Origin: Phymatolithon calcareum
Taxonomy: Eukaryota > Rhodophyta > Florideophyceae > Hapalidiales
Assembly: GCA_977006965.1 (NCBI GenBank)
Contig: OZ345373.1
Location: 310,001-374,000, forward strand
Direction of reading: 5' to 3'
DNA: 64,000 nt
Shown in pieces: positions 17,933 to 28,880 of the stretch. Every line of letters begins with the position of its first letter. Position 1 is the first letter of the stretch. The position numbers were made by a program, and so were the translations under genes. Below the pieces are notes generated by a model. The model was not told where the DNA came from. It searched no databases and was given only the letters and a program-made list of their open reading frames with translations.

Positions 17933-20900
17933 ATGAGTTCCCGCGCTATCAACGACGAAACGCGCGCCACCCATTATTACAACCAGAATGTCGAGCTCCA
18001 TAGCTCCGTCCCGGAAGTCTACGCCCGTTTGAAAACTATATTCTCCGCCTTTGGTAATCTGCTCTTCCGCTCCGCTTTAGGCGGTGGATTATTCGTCGAT
18101 TTTGAGCCTTTTCCCTTCCACGCTGGGTCGATACGATATGTCTTTCACGGATACTTGCTAAAGGAGACAGACGGCGCTTTCACCTACACTGGGCGGCGAT
18201 ATGTCGTCAAAATCGATAAACTTTCTCCTGCTGATCAAGAGGCCGACCTGCTTGACCGTTACCAGTGGGCTCGAAAGTGTGCAAATGTCACCATGGAACG
18301 ACACAGAAAGGCTATCGAGTTCGCCGCCGCATGGTACCACCTCAATGTATCGAAGAAGGTCGAAGTCGCCGAGACTTGCCCGGCGACAATCATACACTCT
18401 CCACAACTTCTTGCCGATGACGAGCAGCATTTAGCACTTGAAAAAGCTTTCGACGATCTTCATCTTTCCAGCGTGCTATTCAAGGGCTCCGTTGTTATTG
18501 TTGAACCATATATTCCGGGGCCTTTTATCAAGTATGTCGACAGCAAAGGCGGAGCCGACACCCAAAAGGATACGAACTTGCCAGGTACATTTTGTCACTG
18601 GAGCTGGGTCGTGAGCGAAGGAAAGTTCATGGTGTGCGATATTCAAGGCGTCCGAAAGGCTACAAAGTACATTCTAACTGATCCTGGGATTCATTCCGTT
18701 AATGACTCCCTCGAGAGAACATTTGGCAATTTAGATTCGGGTGAAGCTGGAATGCTCCAGTTTTTCCAGAAGCACATATGCAATGACCTTTGCCGCGACT
18801 TGCAGCTTGTGGACATGGGCCCCGGAAATGACAATCTTGGTTCATCAATGAGTACACGACGGGAGGAGCCCGCATTTATCAGGAATATGAAGGAGCTTCA
18901 AGTATGGATCGAAGATATCAATCATGGAAGTTTGGATACTGATGAAACAAGTGTTTCAACGACTTCGGAAACAAATCATGGATCTCTCCCGATCAGTCAA
19001 GCAGGGACTTCCGGGTACCAGAGGAAATATCCACCCAGAGATGTCGACATTGCTATGGAATCATCTGTCGCAAACATAGATCTGAATGAAGCCCCTGCCC
19101 CAGGTATTCCAGATCACGAACCCGCGCAAAATGCAAGAATGGATTTCGATATTAAATCAACGGAACATGAGGGCAAGGGCCCCGCTGAGTTCGAAAAATT
19201 ATCAGATGACCGAGCATGCTTGAGAAAAGAATGCTTCCTGCAAAATGAAGGGATTTCGGTCCAAGAGAACGCAAGGCTCCTCTTTGAAGCAGTGGAACAA
19301 AAAGGCAATGTGATCGAGTCAGACAGCTCTCTTGCAGATATCGAGAAACTATTGGAACGGTTCTCAGGGAAGGTAAGCTCAGAGACATTGCACCAAGACA
19401 AAGTTCAGAAGGCTGATGAAAAGCGGAACGAATCAGAGAAAGATTCAATTGATCCAAACGATCCTGCTGGTATAGCGGAAACCACTATCGGGACAAATGA
19501 AGAAGAAAGTAGTCCAGAAGCTGGACAGATACTACGTGAAGGGAACGGTTCGGAACAGGTTGCATCGGAACAGCCTGAAGAAAATGTTCTACAACAGGCT
19601 GTTGTGGAAGATGATGTCAACGAAAGTTCGAAGCAAAGTTTAGCCACAGGAGTTGAGGAAGAATATTCCACGGCCCCTGAAACGGACAAAAAAGAGGAAG
19701 AAATCTCAGATCAGGCTGATCATCGAGAAATTGGCGACGAACGGGGCGAACTTCTTAAGAACCATCTAACACAGAGTATAGCGGTGGATGATAAAGAAGA
19801 GCACATGGAACAGCATGGAACCTGGAAAAGTGACGAGGATATTTTGGAGAAGGCTTTTCCTGATGGAACGAAACTGGAACCAAATGGAGACGAAGGTTCG
19901 GAGCTGGCTGTAACCAAAGAAAACGAAGATGACGGAGAAGACGATTTTAAGCATGTGGTAGACGACACGATAAAAAAGGTTGTCGATGACTCCACCGAGA
20001 AGGAAAGGGATGACCCAGTCAATGCTGCTGGAGAAAGCGAAGCAGAAAGCCGAAAGCTTCATACAGCTCACAAAATTGGCAAGGAAGAACTGCAAGAGAA
20101 TAGAGTCGATCAGATGGAAGAGAAAAGAAAGAAACAGGATTCAAATGAGGAACGTGAGGCCGAAATCTTGGGACAGGTTTCATTTGACCTGCCTGGAGAA
20201 GCACGGAATGAACATGTTCCAAGGGAATACGCACCACGTGAGGATCAGAGGGAGAATTCAGGGTCACCCAGCATTAAATTAGCTCCAGAAAAGATGACGG
20301 GAATAGAGAAGAGCGATGATTCCGGTGGCATAGATGGCACCAAGAAAGCTGAAAACTCTTCTGAGAAAAGCAAAGGAGGAAGCTCAGAAGAGTTAGCTCC
20401 ACAAACGGAAGAGGAACAAGGAATTCATCAGAAATTGGTTTCAGAAAAATCCACAGGCGTCGATATTGACGTAGCACATGTCCCTGAGAAAGCCTCAAGT
20501 CGAGTCAGTGCCGATGCTGATGTACCGGAAGCCGATGAAAACGTCGAGGAAGAAAAAGGCACTGACGAGATCACACATTTGCCCAGTGCCGTTGAATTTG
20601 AACCCACAGCTTCTACGAAATCTACAGAAGCGGACTCGAATCCTGGTATTGTTGATATCTCCTCCCTATCTGATCCAGTGCCAGAACAGGCTTCAAATGA
20701 AGACCAGGATATGCAAGACAATTTCATTCCAGCTATTGCTGACGGCGGCACGTTGGTCAAAGACACTCCAGCTCATGCCTTTCAGGCCCTCAGTGTGTCT
20801 ACATCAAACATTCATCAGCAAGGTGATGATACAGCTAAATCCGGCTGGTCCACGACTGCACTACCTTCAACTTCGTGGCACGACAGAAGTGATGAGGAAG

Positions 20901-21580
20901 ACTATCAACTCATCGAGGAGGGAGAGTTCTTCGCGCCGTCCTCCTGTTATGTCGCATGCAAGAAAAAGAAAGAAATTGAAGAATCGAACAGCCATTATTC
21001 ACCCACTATAACAGAAGTGGGTGTAGAGGAAGGTGAATCCACGGAAATTCCGTACACGGAGACTGACCGAAAGATTGCCCGACCATCGATTCCCACAAGA
21101 GTTGTTCAATGCAACAGCACGTGCATGTTCGCCCTTCCGTTTCAAATTGAGCACGATGATGATTGCAGTGGATTCGGGGCTCTCGCTAAGTGTCTGAACA
21201 ACATGATTGACTCTGACATTCATGATGCCTCTTCCGTGCAGAACATAATCGGAGAGACGCTAGAGACATCAGATTGCTTTGTTTTCGTCCCTGCGTCTGG
21301 AGAAACGATAATACAGGCACGTTCAAGAGTTGCAAATAGTGTTCGCACAGGGTCCGAACTGGGTAGTTTCTGTCTGAGTGTGGAACTGAACGCTTTCGCT
21401 GAAGCGTACGAACAGCCGGTTGTTTTGCATGACGCAGAATGTGAGGGAGATGAATTGCGCTTGGCTTCTTCCAAGGCTCAGAAAGTTTATCCTCGGTGCT
21501 ATCGCAAGAATCAGGATGAAATTCAAATTGCGAGGTTTCGAAAATCTGACACTGACTGCTTTTGTGCTCTTATTTCTTAA
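17933..21580 (+). CDS. Alpha-kinase (MHCK/eEF2K family) with acidic linker and C-terminal OTU-like region
   Basis: An intronless 1215-residue protein starting at the first real ATG, 17933. Residues of about 15-300 form an atypical alpha-kinase domain. Visible motifs are RYVVKIDK (lysine strand), FCHWSWVVSEGKFMVCDIQG, YILTDPGIHS, the glycine-rich GNLDSGEAGM, and the zinc-binding end FFQKHICNDLCRDLQL. This family phosphorylates Ser/Thr, e.g. in myosin heavy chain or eEF2. Residues of about 320-1000 are a low-complexity Glu/Asp/Lys/Ser region, likely disordered. The last 165 residues are folded-looking: DDDCSGFGALAKCL and SVELNAFAEAYEQPVVLHD resemble the Cys and C-terminal strands of an OTU peptidase. 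I do not see the usual His motif, so catalysis is uncertain. Substrates are unknown. A frame extends upstream to 17885 without an ATG. Confidence 0.85.
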   Translation: MSSRAINDETRATHYYNQNVELHSSVPEVYARLKTIFSAFGNLLFRSALGGGLFVDFEPFPFHAGSIRYVFHGYLLKETDGAFTYTGRRYVVKIDKLSPADQEADLLDRYQWARKCANVTMERHRKAIEFAAAWYHLNVSKKVEVAETCPATIIHSPQLLADDEQHLALEKAFDDLHLSSVLFKGSVVIVEPYIPGPFIKYVDSKGGADTQKDTNLPGTFCHWSWVVSEGKFMVCDIQGVRKATKYILTDPGIHSVNDSLERTFGNLDSGEAGMLQFFQKHICNDLCRDLQLVDMGPGNDNLGSSMSTRREEPAFIRNMKELQVWIEDINHGSLDTDETSVSTTSETNHGSLPISQAGTSGYQRKYPPRDVDIAMESSVANIDLNEAPAPGIPDHEPAQNARMDFDIKSTEHEGKGPAEFEKLSDDRACLRKECFLQNEGISVQENARLLFEAVEQKGNVIESDSSLADIEKLLERFSGKVSSETLHQDKVQKADEKRNESEKDSIDPNDPAGIAETTIGTNEEESSPEAGQILREGNGSEQVASEQPEENVLQQAVVEDDVNESSKQSLATGVEEEYSTAPETDKKEEEISDQADHREIGDERGELLKNHLTQSIAVDDKEEHMEQHGTWKSDEDILEKAFPDGTKLEPNGDEGSELAVTKENEDDGEDDFKHVVDDTIKKVVDDSTEKERDDPVNAAGESEAESRKLHTAHKIGKEELQENRVDQMEEKRKKQDSNEEREAEILGQVSFDLPGEARNEHVPREYAPREDQRENSGSPSIKLAPEKMTGIEKSDDSGGIDGTKKAENSSEKSKGGSSEELAPQTEEEQGIHQKLVSEKSTGVDIDVAHVPEKASSRVSADADVPEADENVEEEKGTDEITHLPSAVEFEPTASTKSTEADSNPGIVDISSLSDPVPEQASNEDQDMQDNFIPAIADGGTLVKDTPAHAFQALSVSTSNIHQQGDDTAKSGWSTTALPSTSWHDRSDEEDYQLIEEGEFFAPSSCYVACKKKKEIEESNSHYSPTITEVGVEEGESTEIPYTETDRKIARPSIPTRVVQCNSTCMFALPFQIEHDDDCSGFGALAKCLNNMIDSDIHDASSVQNIIGETLETSDCFVFVPASGETIIQARSRVANSVRTGSELGSFCLSVELNAFAEAYEQPVVLHDAECEGDELRLASSKAQKVYPRCYRKNQDEIQIARFRKSDTDCFCALIS

Positions 21581-21724
21581 GATCCTCCAACTTTGGATCA
21601 GGTTTAAGGGTGGAAATCCTTGATTTTTATTGAATCTATCTATTCTCTTCTTTGAGATACCTGTGTCGCAGTGACAGACCTATTCAACTTTGCATCCTGC
21701 ATCAAGGGGAATTTCCTTCCAATA

Positions 21725-21895
21725 TCCATTGTTCTCCTTAGGTTGCCAATCCCACAAGTCAAAATAAATCATCGCTTCCTTCTTCAGGGGGTTAGGACAG
21801 AATCTAGCAAAATTTTCTTGGCACTCGAAATTTTGCCCCAAGCGCCAACAGATGCGTTTGTAACTTTTAAATAAAATCTACTTTCTTCTTCTTCA
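21725..21895 (+). repeat. Dispersed repeat R2, copy 1
   Basis: The segment ending TTTTGCCCCAAGCGCCAACA...CTACTTTCTTCTTCTTC matches 32655-32880. A partial inverted copy is at 59940-60090. No coding capacity is seen; it lies about 150 bp downstream of the alpha-kinase stop. Confidence 0.6.
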
Positions 21896-24063
21896 GCGGG
21901 CGGAGGGGGTTCCTCAATTGAATCAACTTTTGCGACACGTAAAATATTATGGAGGATCTGTTTTTCTTTATGTCGTGAGTATCCAGGAACTGAACGTCGG
22001 GTTCAGGTCCTTAATGAGACAACGGCAGATACCGGACGTCCATACAACTTGATTAGAGAGAAACTTCAGGAGGGATGTAGTGCTTTCAGCAAGATGTCTT
22101 ACAGCTCGCTTGGTGAACAACTCCGATGGGACGTAGTGACTTCCTTAAGGTGCGCCGACTCTGCTGGGTCAGAAACTCCATAGGGATGTACTGGTTGCGG
22201 CAGGAGTGGTTCAGTCCATTGATACGCAATTGATGGTTGTTCAGCAGTGTAAATGCGTCGCTGACTTTCGCCACAAAAGTAAGTTTATCTTTCGATATCC
22301 TTGGGGGTTGGTTTGTGGTTAGTAAACTTGATAATCGTGACTTCCTGGAGAAAGAATTCGGTCACTGCATAAGCAGTCTCTACATCAGTCAAGCTACTTC
22401 TGACTGTCTCTCTGCATTCTCTCAAGGTAGCGGAAGTGTTAGCGCGCAATGACACCGTTCGTAATCCGCGCCACTAGACTTTCTTGGCTCACAGTGGGTC
22501 GAAATTGATCACAGAAAACTATTCCACTCTCGGTCCCCATCAGATTGATAAACTCGTGAGCGATAAACTTTAAAGTGGATTATTCTGATGAACCATCATT
22601 TCCGAGCGCCATTGGTGTGTTGTGGTTCAAGCGGCGGTCAGTTGCAGCAGAGAGAATTCGTTTGTTTTGAGGCGAGTGTTGTTTGATGAAGTTTGACAAG
22701 TCCTTGTCCGAGAGAGTTTATTAGAACTGAGGGCAGCTACTTATACTACTTCTTGTCAGCCAATGCTGAACAAGTAGACGAGCGCGCCGAAAGAATCTGA
22801 ATTGACGTTGCGCTCGCGCACGCGAACGGAATGTCAAATCAGGAGTAGAGAATGAAACAAAGGTATACAAGAAACGTTTTGTCCGCTGGGTAACGAACGT
22901 CTTCCGTAGAAAGGAATTCAATAGAGATGACCGTTTAGGTGAGCACGTGCAGATGCGGTCATCTTTGAGACATACGGAAATACCAGGGACGCGATGAAAA
23001 AAGCCAGTCTGATCAGCGATTGTGCTGATTACAGATCGCGAAAGAGGATGAAATCAGATGAATTGCCTTGGTATACGCGTTCGCTCCAAATTATTGATAC
23101 TTACGACACTCCTCGTGACGAAGCGTCTGGCAGCATGATGAAGCCTCGTAATGGAATGTCGCGTGGCATGATGACGCTCCGTGATGTGTTGCCGCGTAGT
23201 TCGAAGAAGCCGTGTGATGTGTCGTACTCATATTCACTGTGATCAGAGTCCCAAAAAGGATAGGGCATCTAGTAGGCCCTTTAAGCCACCGAGGCGTTAT
23301 TCGGGTGTTGCGCTGACCACTGCAGATACACGGCGGACCGGCAGTTGCTTGCCCATTTCCAGGGACTTTTCCATGCCTGTTGCACTGGGAGTCAATAGAG
23401 CGCAGAGAACAAGAGTGCAGATCTTGGCCTTGTTGGCCTTCGGTGTGTTTTCCTTACCATTATAGCACCTCCTGAGCACTTACTCTGTCACCTTCCGCCG
23501 GATGTATTGCAGCAGTGACGTTTCCTCGACTACTCCTTCTTTCGAAGCCCTATGTTCGTCCACGGGGATACCGCTTTGGAAAGATTTCGGTAGCCCGAGA
23601 GCACAATGTGACCAGTGCGCTTGCCAAATGAGTTCTTTATAGCGATCCTTTTTAAGGACTTCGAAAAGCGCCCAGAGTATATTAATGTTTCTTAATGAAA
23701 AGGTGATTCTATTTCCTCGCCCAAAGGAACTGGACTGGAACTTTTTTATTTAAGTGTTCTCCTCTGCCGAAGCAGGAGTATACTCCGGAAGAGGTTAAGA
23801 TTTAGCAGAAGTACGGAAGCATATAGAGGATCTCTAGGTGACTTGCAAGAATTCCTCAGAAAGCGGGGAGGAAACCGGATCGAATAAAGGGCAGCGAGAA
23901 GACATAATTGAACTAAGGAAAAATGAAGCAGAGGGCATATCAGTGCAGATCCTTATTGATGATCGAACCTTGAAGCTTCGATTTTGTGTATGAGAGCTGT
24001 AGCAATACGTTTCAGTTGGCTAAGTCTTACATTCATCCGAGCACACTTTTCTGTACTATAATA
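21896..24063. other. Intergenic, nothing recognised
   Basis: Short frames exist on both strands (e.g. 22994-23242 +, 23297-23479 -, the latter with a hydrophobic stretch). None shows a domain or an extendable splice structure. Confidence 0.35.
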
Positions 24064-24376
24064 CAGAAAATTGTTTGTTTGTTTGTTTATTGCAGGTTAT
24101 TCGAATTACACAAAGTGTACATTATTCAACATCTAGGGGTCCTCTAAATGTTCCTGATATGGATCCATTCCTGGTACTCGCGTATCTGCTTCGCGCTAGT
24201 ACTGCTGCACACCACTCCACGGCGACATCCGTCTGCCCTTTGCGGAACGTTAATTCAACTCTTGCTTGTGACAGGACTCGAACCGGCGACCTCAACATTC
24301 CTGCCTGTATCATACCGAAATATGCGCACAGGTGCGCGGAGGCAGTTTTACCACTATACCACAGGTGGAAAATTGT
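24064..24376 (-). mobile_element. tRNA-derived SINE, copy 1
   Basis: On the minus strand the element starts near 24367 with a pol III A box (TGGTATAGTGGTAAAACTG), followed by a B box (GGTTCGAGTCC, about 24272-24283). A non-tRNA body follows, ending in a simple (AAAC)n tail seen on the plus strand as GTTTGTTTGTTTGTTTATTG at 24071-24092. The direct repeat CAGAAAATTGT at 24064-24074 recurs at 24662-24672 as a target-site duplication. The junction at 24368-24376 carries GAAAATTGT again. Confidence 0.85.
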
Positions 24377-24672
24377 TTGTTTATTGCATGATATTCGAGC
24401 TACACCAAGGTACCTCACATCTAGGGGGCCTCTAAGATGTTCACGAACTAGATCTATTGTGGGTATTCGCGCAACTGCTTCCCGCGAGTACTGCGGCACA
24501 CCACTACACGGCGAAATCCGTGTGCCCTTCGCGGAATGTAATTCAATTCTTGCTTGTGATAGGACTCGAACCGGCGACGTCACATGCCTTCCTGTACCAT
24601 ACCGAAACATGCGCACAGGTGCGCGGAGGTAGTTTTACCACTACTGTCTACCACAGCTGGTCAGAAAATTGT
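24368..24672 (-). mobile_element. tRNA-derived SINE, copy 2 (head-to-tail with copy 1)
   Basis: This has the same body, B box and tail as copy 1, in the same orientation. Its A box carries a 4-base insertion (GGTAGACAGTAGTGG), so it is the more decayed head. The pair is flanked by CAGAAAATTGT repeats, so it arose as a dimer or as two insertions into the same target. Confidence 0.8.
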
Positions 24673-25129
24673 GTATTAGTAGCTACTGCGGTGACAGAAA
24701 TGGTGTGTGCAGCAAAGCATATTGTAGTCGTTGAAGATGAGTCCCGAAATTGGATGAGAGTGCAAGCGGCTCAGCAATGCGCTTGCTGGGAGAGAAATAA
24801 GAATGCAGAATGAGAGAGGTTCTAACTGCCTAGTTAATGGACCTGACAACGTTAACTTGGAGAATCGTGCTATTGGTGCGATATGAAATAATCACGCGAG
24901 TACGATGTAAAAGAAGGCACTAACTTGAAGTTGGTGGTCAACGAATTTTGTCTCGCGTCACTAGCGAAAAGTGGTCCGTTCCTCCAAAGCAACGCTTTTT
25001 TTGTCGTTTCCACTGGGCGACAAGCCAGCACCATGCATACAAGACAATTGATGTTCGGAGAAATACAGCTTGAAACCGAGAAGTTTCCAAACTAATAAAT
25101 ATATGGGGCAAGTTCCACCTCGAGAACTA
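24673..25129. other. Intergenic, nothing recognised
   Basis: No gene, repeat or structure could be supported here. Confidence 0.3.
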
Positions 25130-25980
25130 TCGCTAATCATGGGACACATTGAAGAGAGCGGCCATCCGCCCGCAATGCATCATGCATGATGCCTACAAGT
25201 CGTTGATCCGACCAACGTGGGAATATGCTATCCACCTCACACCGTGGACTTAAGAAGTACAAGAAGCTATCAAAGAAGTAGAAAGAACCTTCTTCTTCCA
25301 AGTATTCGGTGGTACGGCAAGTGGAAGGATTGAGCGGCTCCGCCTTCTGTGCAAGATCCAATCACCAGAGCAAAAGAGAGAAATATTAGCGTTGAGGACG
25401 CTGCGACGAGGAAAGGCAAGGAAGTCGGCTATCATATGCAAGCCAAGGGGATAGCGAAACTTCAAAGAACTTCAGTGGGCAAGCCGTGATATTACTGCGA
25501 TGCTGCAACAAGAACAGTTCGCGACTCCCTTCAAACATATGCAGGAAGGGAAATCTCCAGGACAACTCCGACGAATACGGTTCGCAAAAAGAAGGCACGA
25601 GGCTCGAAACAAGAAGAAGAGGAAAATACCGTACGACAAACCGGATGATATCCCGGTCACCCCCAGGTTTGCTAAGGAGAGACATCGACAGCTGGCCATA
25701 AAATACGCAAGTGGAAGGTTTCCTCAAGTGAGCACGACGCTAATATCGAATAAATTCGGAACGGCAGAAGAGCGCCACCTGGAGACCGTATGTAAGAACC
25801 TAACAAAGTATGAACTGGACTCCGGAGAAATGTTAAGAACGGAAAAGGCACTAGATTCCATACTACTCTTCAGCGTCACCATAGTTGACAATATGGAAAA
25901 CGACGAGTCCCTGTATTAGGGACCAGGCGATATACTAGAATGAAAAAGTTATGAAAAGCTGCTCCCGTACAGTCTTAGGA
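25130..25980 (+). mobile_element. 5'-truncated LINE, ORF2 C-terminus
   Basis: Decayed frames encode the region downstream of a non-LTR reverse transcriptase: MHDAYKSLIRPTWEYAIHL (25188 on), then VERTFFFQVFGG and RIERLRLLCKIQSPEQKRE. The basic C-terminal part RNKKKRKIPYDKPDDIP...GRFPQVSTTLISNKFG...RTEKALDSILLF ends at MENDESLY and stop 25917-25919. Frame changes and stops (e.g. near 25455) show it is dead. The same C-terminus and 3' flank recur at 33315-33520, and related tails at 26020-26334 and 58332-58673, defining one LINE family. Confidence 0.75.
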
Positions 25981-26019
25981 GTTCGAAATTTCTGGAAATG
26001 TAAGGAGACCGCCTAGAAT

Positions 26020-26334
26020 CGAAGCGGAAAAGAAAGATACCATACGACGAGACAAGAGAATTGCCAGCAATCCTCAAGTTCCCCAAGGTGAAGCACAGAA
26101 AACTCACGCTGCAGTATGCCTGTGGTAGATTTCCACAGGTGTAAACACCAAGTATGACTGAAGAATTCGGCACCAGAGCCAGAGAGCATATGGAGACCCT
26201 TGAACGCACGCTAGCAGGGTCCGAACTCGAAGGAGAAAAACGACTGGAACAGAAAAGGCGCTAGATGAGCTCTTACTATTTAGCAAGACACTCATAGAAC
26301 GCATGGAGAACGAAAAAGGCCTTTATTAATCCGC
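26020..26334 (+). mobile_element. Second LINE C-terminal fragment, degenerate
   Basis: Reading KRKRKIPYDETRELPAILK...YACGRFPQV*, then TEEFGTRAREHMETLERTL, then in a shifted frame ALDELLLFSKTLIERMENE and a stop at 26327-26329. An internal TAA and a frameshift make it non-functional. It is collinear with the C-terminal part of the LINE just upstream. Confidence 0.7.
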
Positions 26335-26376
26335 AGAATGCAAGGCAAAAAGTGGTCGAGTCCAAGCACCAACAAT

Positions 26377-26728
26377 CCCGTAGAGGACTGAGATAGGACT
26401 ACTTTGAGTCCTGAGTTTTCCCGTCCGCCATTCTGGTGGACGTTTCGTGAGCTGCACAAAGGTAGGTAGAATCAGAGGAAGCCTTGCCCATATCTTCGGA
26501 AGTCTGTGGGGCTTTTACATAAACTTGAAAGGAAAAAAAGTCTTAGGATTGCCCCATAGAGGACTGAGATAGGATTACCTTGAATCCTGCGTTTTCCCGT
26601 CCGCCATTCTGGTCTGCGTTTCGTGAGCTGTACAAAGGTAGGTAGCATCAGAGGAAGCCTTGCCCATATCTTCGGAAGTCTGTGTGGCTTTCAAATAAAC
26701 TTGAATAAAAAAGTCTTAGGAGTGTTAA
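26377..26728 (+). repeat. 176-bp tandem duplication
   Basis: TAGAGGACTGAGATAGGA occurs at 26381 and 26557. The two units run collinearly through GTTTTCCCGTCCGCCATTCT to AAAAAGTCTTAGGA. They lie just downstream of the LINE tail and may be part of a LINE 3' region. Confidence 0.7.
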
Positions 26729-26993
26729 AGAGGGCTTTCAAACAAACAACTAAACAGATGCAAAAAATCATGCATGATGCAGCAATTGTATTTCCTCTTG
26801 TCGTCCCTTCTGGTCTCCGTTCCACTTCCGCTGCTGTGAGCGCCGGCGAGAGTCGGCGCGTGCTCCTGCCTCTCGCTTCCCTAGCCTCTGCGCTTTTTCA
26901 ATCACCCTCCGTTCTGGTATAATATTCATCTACAAGTTGCCTTCCCTTTTGTTTTCAATCGCGCTTCGCGAGGGCCCGCTCGAGCAATCATGG

Positions 26994-27329
26994 ATGCACA
27001 GCTGCGCTTCCTCTGCTACCTATCCGTCGCTTGCTCGGGTTGCAGGCCAACCGCCGCTTCATCACAGATTTCATTCGCTCGGCTCTATTGTAATGCAACT
27101 GATTCGACATGCCCCGGTGCGCATTGCACCATCTGTTGCACGCTCTTTTGGCTCCAGAACGGAGCCGTTCGACTCCGAGCGGGCAACAAACTGGTCAGGC
27201 CTTCGTTTTGGAAAGACTATTCGACTGCTTCGTCGCAGTGTGCCAGCTGGAAATTTTTCAAGCTTTGCGTTCGAGCTAAAGTCGGGAATATGTAAAGATT
27301 TATTTAAAAGTTCCCAGCTCCTCACTTAG
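26994..27329 (+). CDS. Hypothetical protein, possible mitochondrial leader
   Basis: A 111-codon frame from the ATG at 26994 to TAG 27327-27329. The middle reads MQLIRHAPVRIAPSVARSFG, a basic amphipathic leader-like stretch; the rest has no domain I recognise. An overlapping frame from 26990 is also open. The frame stops about 60 bp before the outer TIR element, so this could be the first exon of a gene cut off by that insertion. Confidence 0.3.
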   Translation: MHSCASSATYPSLARVAGQPPLHHRFHSLGSIVMQLIRHAPVRIAPSVARSFGSRTEPFDSERATNWSGLRFGKTIRLLRRSVPAGNFSSFAFELKSGICKDLFKSSQLLT

Positions 27330-27849
27330 GAGTAACAAGGGCCCTGTTAAAATGAGTTAATCTAAGTTTTTATGGGACGCATATTTTCAGTGTCACTAAT
27401 TCTCACGTCTGTGTCACTAATCGCAAAAAAAGACTATTTTGCAAAATGACACGTCAGTGTCACTAATCTGAAAAATAGTGCCTTGGTGTCACTATTTTCA
27501 AAAAATGACATCCCGGTGTCACTAATCTTCCAAACGGATCGACCATGTCACTAAAACTTACAGAAGAAGCTAAAAATGTACAATTTTCGGGAAATAGTTA
27601 TTGCAAAGTCTATTCATCTTTCAAAATATTGGCATGGAGTAATACAGTCAATCCCCGATAACTGGATCTCCGATTTTAGAATATCCTCGATCTTCCGAAT
27701 ACAGGAGTCTGTGACGGATACGGTATTGGCCTAAATTTATTGAAATTTTAAGGATGTCGGAATATTCAATATCAGAGTATCCTCAACACTAGAGCCACGG
27801 TGCATGCATTAAATTTTCTAATAATTTTGATTCCTGCCACGGTGCAAAT

Positions 27850-28150
27850 TCTGCACTATTGTAAAGTAGTGGTACTTTGTCTACAGGTGTCGAACACCGG
27901 TATTTGGCAAATGTCGATCATCTCCCTCAACTCAGTTAGCCATGACGGCCAAACGTTCATTACCGCGTCTGGTGCACATCTGTGAGTGCCGAATATGCCA
28001 CCGGTTTGGGGTGAAGAAGACAAGTCGTCTCGTGTGCGTTTTGAGCCACCGAACATAATCGCATTTCGCGCAAACTGTCGTGGAACGGCGAGCCAGCGAA
28101 GCGCAGCCTGAATTTCCGCTGCTGGGCGCAATCGGAGGACGCACGGACAA
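27850..28150 (-). pseudogene. Ty3/gypsy-type integrase zinc-finger fragment
   Basis: The minus strand reads KRTRDDLSSSPQTGGIFGTH, then DAVMNVWPSWLTELREMIDI and VFDTCRQ. This resembles the H2C2 zinc-binding entry of retrotransposon integrases (GH.GTHRT...WWP.M..DI...C..C) with the Cys pair damaged. Only this piece is present, embedded in the Tigger-like element. The identification rests on pattern and not on an alignment. Confidence 0.4.
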
Positions 28151-28199
28151 GGATTACATGAACAAGTTGTGGATTTGGTCGCAGTATGGCCCAAATGGC

Positions 28200-28880
28200 T
28201 AAGCTGCATACCCATGTCGTGCGGAAGAATTGTACAGCCGCACCATCGGGAAAGGCAGACGCCTAGATGCAATGTGCACCCTGGGAACATTTGTTCCCTC
28301 ACGAGGCAGACGGATTGTCGGCAGATCGCATTCTTGACGTGGAGATCTACACCCACGTTATCAGAGAGAGATCTAATGTTAGGGCTATGTTCAAGCTCGA
28401 AGCCTTACTGGAAGATGGCGCTGATGAATTTCCAGAAGACCGACCACAATCCATACAACTGTACGCTCGAGCAATCGGCGAAGGCGCCGAGGTGAATACG
28501 ACGAACAGGTTGGGGTGCTTGCTTCAAGATGGTAGATACGGTGTACCTACAGACACATACCGTACAGCACAGCTATATACCCGCGCCATCCCTCATGGAT
28601 TACTCAAGTATAGAGCTCCGTGGCGCGAGGTGGGTGAACAGGCACGCCGTCTCCGCCGTCTTGAACGACTCCAAAATGACATACACATCTGCGATTTCTT
28701 CAATAGATTGCGTGGATAGTTGCTGTGCTTCGCGAAATGGGTCTAATTCAACGCCATGTTTGATAATAGACATGGACAACCAAGGATAAATTCTGGAAAA
28801 GGCTGCAGAACTATGCGCAAAGGCGCTAGAGGACGTTGTGGATGTGCAAGCTATGAACAGTTTGGGATGAAAATTGCGCG
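28200..28880 (+). pseudogene. Decayed Sel1-repeat gene fragment
   Basis: Sel1 units are readable across shifting frames: RAEELYSRTIGKGRRLDAM (28219 on). After a frameshift come HEADGLSADR, RAMFKLEALLEDGADEFPED, LYARAIGEGAEV and LGCLLQDGRYGVPTDTYRTA. A last remnant is AAELCAKALEDVVDVQAMNS followed by a stop near 28868. Spacing and motifs match the Sel1 family at the window start, but divergence is high. It sits inside the Tigger-like transposon. Confidence 0.7.

Noticed and set aside
23297-23479. Minus-strand frame with a signal-like hydrophobic stretch
   Set aside because: Only 60 codons, stops at once, and I could not extend it by a plausible splice.
24122-24632. Long overlapping frames on both strands (164 and 185 codons)
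   Set aside because: They run through the two SINEs; the repeated peptides simply reflect the duplicated SINE sequence.
27389-27555. CRISPR-like array (GTGTCACTAAT at about 29-bp spacing)
   Set aside because: Repeats are only about 11 bp and imperfect, and the complementary array lies 5 kb away in inverted orientation, which fits transposon termini.
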